From: Chara braunii
Taxonomy: Eukaryota; Streptophyta; Charophyceae; Charales; Characeae
Direction: 5' to 3'
DNA length: 20,643 nt
NCBI GenBank assembly: GCA_003427395.1
Contig: BFEA01000137.1
Coordinates: forward strand, 439,139 to 459,781
In this document: piece by piece, positions 17,644 through 20,643 of the stretch
Layout: each line of letters opens with the position of its first letter
Numbering within the stretch: the stretch's first letter is position 1
Made by a program: the position numbers and the translations under genes
The notes under the pieces: model-generated
What the model was told of the DNA's origin: nothing
Databases searched by the model: none
Seen by the model: only the letters and a program-made list of their open reading frames with translations

Positions 17644-17647
17644 CATA

Positions 17648-18540
17648 TCTCATATACTTAAAAAAGAAAAAGAAAAAAAAACATGGTTACCACAGACCCG
17701 GACACCGGACCGATCTGGACCCAGACAACTGGTCAGTCCGGACGTCTGGATTTGTTGACCATTCTGGACTGTCCGGACATGGTCCGGATCGGTCCGGATT
17801 GGAAAAATAAAAATAAAACTGGCAGGTCTCTCATGCATGTTGAATGCAGTTTCATCGTAAAAATTGGACTTAAGGGGAAGTGTTCCAGGAAGACATAGTT
17901 GTTGGCATATAAGACAAACATGAAGGATCATTCCTTGACATGCATTGTGCTGGCACAGTCACTGCAAAGCACAAATTGCTGCAAGGGAAGGAAAAGTGAA
18001 GAAACAAAAGAAAGTGCACTCCGCAGTAAACTTGAATAAAGGTAAATATTAAATGAAGTTCAAGACTTTAGCAGTTCAATCAATAGCGGCACATCGCTCC
18101 TGTTAGCGCTGCGCCGCCCATCACATTCATCGGCCAGGTCAGCGCTACGGTGAGAGCACGCGGGCGTGGCATTCGAAGCTTGCCACGCGCCACGTCAGGG
18201 AGGAGGAGCCCGGTGGGGTGACGCGCACGACAGGAGTGCACGCAGTGGGGCATTTGCGCCCTGATGGGAAGCGGATCTACGAGTCATGGTGGATCGACTT
18301 TGTAGTACACTTTCTGTTCTGACCACGAACGTTGTCTGCTGATGATTGTCATGTCAGGCACATGGAATCAGATGCACTGCCTTCATTGGTGTTAACATTG
18401 AAGGGGGGGCCAGAAGGTACATGGGCGGGGAAAGCAGATTTACTCCGGCTATGAACGCGACTGGGATGGCGTTTCAGCGGGGTCAGACAATGGGAGAGAG
18501 GCGCCGACCTGCAGTGGAAGAAACACGAAGAATATGAGCA
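17648..18540. other. Non-coding flank, no gene recognised
   Basis: It resumes the locus beyond the chromovirus and is probably intron or intergenic. It begins A-rich, then has the TCCGGA cluster (17704-17800). A GC-richer part (18100-18260) includes one GCCACGTCAG at 18189-18198, the same decamer as in the chromovirus. I looked for upstream hydrolase exons on the minus strand and recognised none. Confidence 0.5.
17737..17798. repeat. Cluster of TCCGGA palindromes
   Basis: TCCGGA occurs at 17737, 17772, 17783 and 17793, with CCGGAC relatives near 17697-17711. The last three are 11 and 10 bp apart, about one helical turn. Confidence 0.7.
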
Positions 18541-18573
18541 GGGCCAGAGGAGGCGCTTCTTCATCGGTTTCAT

Positions 18574-18800
18574 CAGCATCAGTAGCATTATCATCATTAT
18601 CATTACCATCATCATCATCATCATCATCATCATCTTCATCATCAACGTGTGTAGTCAGCATAGTTGTCAGCATCATCATCTCCATGATCTGCATCAAGGT
18701 AAGTAGGAATAGGAGGATGGTGTTGGATCGTCATTGTCATCTTCATCATTGTCGTCGTCATCATCATTACAATCATCATCATATTTTTTATTATCATGTT
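18574..18800. repeat. ATC microsatellites
   Basis: Imperfect (ATC)n runs at about 18574-18650 and 18723-18800. Apparent poly-Asp, poly-Met or poly-Ser reading frames here are artefacts of the repeat. Confidence 0.9.
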
Positions 18801-19200
18801 TTTTAATATCATTTTGACCTCTAGTATTATTATCTCATTATCATTTCATTAGCATCTCATTACGAACCTAAATAATTTACTCTAACTAACATCTTATTTA
18901 AAGTCTCATACATTTTTCATCTCACCTAGCTTTAAAACTTTAAATTCCTCGTCTAGCTAACATAAATGGTATTTTTTTATACCTAAAACTTCTTGGCATG
19001 GTAATTTTTAATTACCTAAATTCCTATAATTCCTAAAATTCGCATCGCTGAATCTCTTTCACTTTCCAAGTAATTAGTACGCAAATCAGTTTTTTGAATA
19101 TCATTTGAAATCCCTCGAATTTCTCTAGCGTATTTTCGAAATGCCATCTGGATCTCTGGTATCTAGTTTCTCCTCTTTGAAAATAGTCGTTTATTCCTGA
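18801..19200. other. AT-rich sequence, nothing recognised
   Basis: Low-GC sequence with many TCTCAT and CTAA words. There is no gene, RNA or clear repeat boundary. Confidence 0.5.
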
Positions 19201-19217
19201 TGGATGAGAGGTGAGGA

Positions 19218-19796
19218 TCAGGGGAGAGCTTCACTCTGCAGGGGCAACACAAGGTGGGAGGTGAAGTCCTGGAGGGGGTGTGAGCAGAAGTAGTGGGTTA
19301 CCTTATTCTGGGGTTGGGGTGAGAGTACTGACACCAGCGGGGGCAGATCAGGGTAAAGGGTGGGCAGAGGCATACTTTGGGAGGGAAGTGTATGCCTCTC
19401 TGAGATAGCGGGGGGAAAGGTGGGACTGTCCCAAGTTGGGGTTGTTATGGCTGCCTCTCGGTAATCCATTTCGGCGGAGGCAGCTTCGGGACAGGGTGAA
19501 TAGGAGGGGAGGGGGAGATTAACCGTCGGTGTCACATTATCATCATCCATGTTATATCATGCATCCTGGTTTTCTGAAATGTTGGGAGGCATTTGGCCTA
19601 CTTCCTCATTCAGGATATAGATTTCAGAGATGATCAAATCAGCACCGATATCTGCAGAGTTGCCTTGTTTTGTGCCCCTGGTTCGTCGATGCCAGAACGA
19701 CGTTGGTTGGAGCTGGGGCGTTGCCCTGTAACCTGCATTGGCAGGGGTATGAGGCCTTGTAGAGAGATTTGGGGTTTTACTAAGGGAGGAAGGCAA
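19218..19796 (-). pseudogene. Possible Pro/Ser-rich coding remnant, one stop
   Basis: On the minus strand one frame is open from 19796 to 19218, about 190 codons, apart from a TGA at 19559-19557. It reads Pro/Ser/Thr-rich (for example PTWDSPTFPPAISERH and LPPLVSVLSPQPQNKVTHYF). No domain is recognised. The composition would fit the disordered N-terminus of a retroelement ORF1 or Gag, but could also be chance. Its first part lies in the 520-bp duplication. Confidence 0.3.
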
Positions 19797-20078
19797 TCCA
19801 AGTGACGAACTGGGGGGGCTGCCTTGACGACCTATGGGGCTAGGAATAGTCTAGGTGGCGAGAACACGTCAGCTATGGCTGACATTGGTTAGGAGGGCAT
19901 AGTTTCTGAGATGTAAGGTTTTGGCATAGGGAAGGCTAGGAGGTGCTCTAGGAGTTGAAGGCCAGTGGTGCTGATATAGCATAGTCTTCTAATTTTTTAC
20001 CATAATTATCATCAACATAATCATCTTCATTAACATCATCATCATCATTAGTATCATTATCTCATCATTGCTACATTA
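19601..20078. repeat. 520-bp diverged tandem duplication, copy 1
   Basis: Starting at CTTCCTCATTCAGGATATAG, it aligns with 20121 onward at an offset of 520 bp. The blocks GATATCTGCAGAGTTG, GAGTTGCCCTGTAACCTGCA-like, TGAGGCCTTGT and GGGAGGAAGGC are shared in order. It ends in ATC-rich sequence (about 19986-20078), as does copy 2. Coding strand, if any, is uncertain. Confidence 0.75.
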
Positions 20079-20120
20079 AGCTTTCTGGTGTTCTGGAATT
20101 TTTAGACAACATCTAGTTTT

Positions 20121-20545
20121 CTTCCACATCCGGGATATAGGATTTCAGAGATGGTCGAACCCAGACCGATATCTGCAGAGTTGTTTTTTTTTGTGCCCCT
20201 GTTTTGCCGACGTCAGCACGACGCTTGTTGGAGCTGGTGAGTTGCCCTGTAACCTGCAAAGGCAGGAGCGTGAGGCCTTGTTGAGAGATCTGGGGGTTGC
20301 CGAGGGAGGAAGGCCATCCACTGGCGAATCGGGGGGGCCTGCTCGGTGGCGAGGAGAGATCAGCTATGGGTGACATTGGTTATTTGTCTCGGACTTACAA
20401 TGTCCTGCGACAGGGAGGGCTAGATGTTGCTCTAGGATTAGGAGACCAGAATTGTTGATATAGCATAACTTACTACAATTAATACATTTTTTTATCACCA
20501 TCAGTATCATCATCATTAGTATCATGATCATCATCATCGTCACCA
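20121..20545. repeat. 520-bp diverged tandem duplication, copy 2
   Basis: The counterpart of 19601-20078, with many substitutions and small indels, ends in ATC-rich sequence (about 20490-20545). The minus strand has a frame of 87 codons (20376-20113) that matches the copy-1 frame near its end. No family is recognised. Confidence 0.75.
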
Positions 20546-20564
20546 CATGAGGGACGTTGAGCCT

Positions 20565-20643
20565 GGTTCTCAGTAAGTTCGGTTCGGTTTCTCCGGGCAG
20601 ACTGTGAGGACCCCGGCCTCATTCCTCTTATTGGTAATATTAG
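20565..20643 (+). mobile_element. 3' end of another LINE, right edge
   Basis: TCCGGG, six bases, TGTGAGGACCCCGGCCTCA and then a T/A-rich run ending GGTAATATTAG parallels the full LINE 3' end (TCCGGG, six bases, TGTGAGGTCCCTGGCCTCA, then ATATTGTAATAAATGG at about 16426-16482). The copy is cut by the window edge before any poly-A. Its body to the left was not recognised. Confidence 0.5.

Noticed and set aside
17644-17647. A 5-bp target duplication for the chromovirus
   Set aside because: Only CATA (4 bp) matches on both sides; a fifth base would require taking the first T of the LTR, so 4 bp is reported.
17650-17931. An upstream exon of the hydrolase on the minus strand
   Set aside because: The frame shows no nucleophile elbow or other MenH motif and no paired splice sites.
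18349-18806. Reading frames rich in Asp, Met or Ser on both strands
   Set aside because: They are translations of the ATC microsatellite.

Overview
The window looks like repeat-rich nuclear DNA of a plant-lineage (streptophyte) eukaryote. The reasons are an exon of a MenH-type alpha/beta hydrolase (the phylloquinone enzyme family), a Ty3/gypsy element with a chromodomain, an L1-like LINE, spliced-gene architecture and abundant microsatellites. The gag and LINE protein style suggests a charophyte alga such as Chara, but this is only an impression and cannot be proved from the sequence. There is no sign of prokaryotic gene organisation.

Layout: (i) 1-71 is the tail of a LINE on the minus strand. 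(ii) 274-546 (minus) is the last exon of an alpha/beta hydrolase resembling the MenH domain of PHYLLO, with a one-base frameshift just before the catalytic His. The rest of that gene would lie to the right, beyond the repeats. (iii) 654-17643 (minus) is one decayed Ty3/gypsy chromovirus in the last intron, bounded by TG..CA LTRs and a CATA duplication. Its 3' LTR is 654-3075 and its internal region (PBS, leader, gag, PR, RT, RNase H, IN, chromodomain) is 9463-3076. Its 5' LTR is split into 9464-10260 and 17224-17643. (iv) The 3' LTR was opened by a 1261-bp solo LTR of another family (929-2189, 5-bp duplication GAAGT). (v) The 5' LTR was opened by an unclassified insertion of about 7 kb (10261-17212) with imperfect inverted ends and an 11-bp duplication. 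(vi) That insertion carries an L1-like LINE (about 11597-16504, plus strand), with AP endonuclease and reverse transcriptase broken by frameshifts and a stop. (vii) 17648-20643 is non-coding or unrecognised: a TCCGGA cluster, ATC microsatellites, a diverged 520-bp tandem duplication, and the 3' tail of another related LINE at the right edge.

The most interesting signal no gene explains is a palindrome array inside the chromovirus LTRs. Units of GTGGC-N3/4-GCCAC recur every ~31 bp, seven in one LTR and five in the other. A related array of GCCACGTCAG sites lies in the 5' leader, and a near-perfect 14-bp G-box palindrome lies elsewhere in the LTR. These look like multimerised ACGT-core (bZIP-type) sites decaying at CpG. 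No autonomous element in the window appears intact.
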